A DNA stretch of 64,000 bases from an uncultured Oceanospirillaceae bacterium. Its GTDB lineage: Bacteria; Pseudomonadota; Gammaproteobacteria; Pseudomonadales; Balneatricaceae. Where the stretch lies: NCBI GenBank assembly GCA_937138495.1, contig CAKZPE010000066.1, forward strand, positions 1 to 64,000. The letters run 5' to 3'. The stretch itself is not shown here. Positions within the stretch are counted from its first letter, which is position 1. The text below holds more notes on this DNA, generated by a model. It saw nothing but the letters and a program-made list of their open reading frames with translations, had not been told where the DNA came from and searched no databases.

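Overview
The window reads as marine-type Gammaproteobacteria, probably an Oceanospirillales-like lineage. The support is full-length ycaO, an mksFEB condensin operon, bolA, slyB and a complete gspC-N set; the order-level placement is inference. The first ~1.2 kb is different. It carries the start of a cysteine desulfurase and a divergent alpha/beta hydrolase that look alphaproteobacterial, and the hydrolase runs in frame, without a stop, into ycaO. I read this as a probable chimeric contig junction near 1165-1229 rather than a biological fusion.

Layout: 1-1229, alphaproteobacterial-looking fragment. 1230-2963, ycaO (accessory factor of ribosomal protein S12 methylthiolation) with a strong terminator. 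3190-8794, mksF-mksE-mksB, an SMC-like condensin operon with no nuclease subunit (MksG/JetD) beside it. 8827-12099, small housekeeping and hypothetical genes: two unrecognised proteins, a DUF3422 membrane protein, bolA and a DUF465 protein. 12205-14571, an ABC exporter and a SlyB-like lipoprotein. 14581-17914, two divergent pairs, each a sulfotransferase followed by a glycosyltransferase; this looks like a surface-glycan or glycoconjugate locus. One of these sulfotransferases appears to start on CTG.

17909-28712 (minus strand) is a compact, complete gspC-D-E-F-G-H-I-J-K-L-M-N type II secretion operon. Divergent from gspC are a 299-residue lipoprotein of no family I recognise (29066-29965) and then the main feature of the window: one uninterrupted reading frame from 30182 to the last base, at least 11,273 codons, whose 3' end lies outside the window. 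It encodes a giant exported protein, well over 1 MDa. It has a Sec signal peptide, about twenty tandem bacterial Ig-like domains, then six to seven ~2 kb super-modules (LVIVD-type beta-propeller, SbsA-type Ig, two IPT/TIG domains), more propellers and Ig domains, an invasin-like domain, and thrombospondin type-3 calcium-binding repeats near the visible end.

Working model (inference): the type II secretion system, the lipoprotein and the giant protein form a surface or secretion unit. The adjacent sulfotransferase and glycosyltransferase genes could decorate the envelope, or the giant protein itself. No RNA genes, CRISPR arrays, insertion sequences or phage genes were seen.
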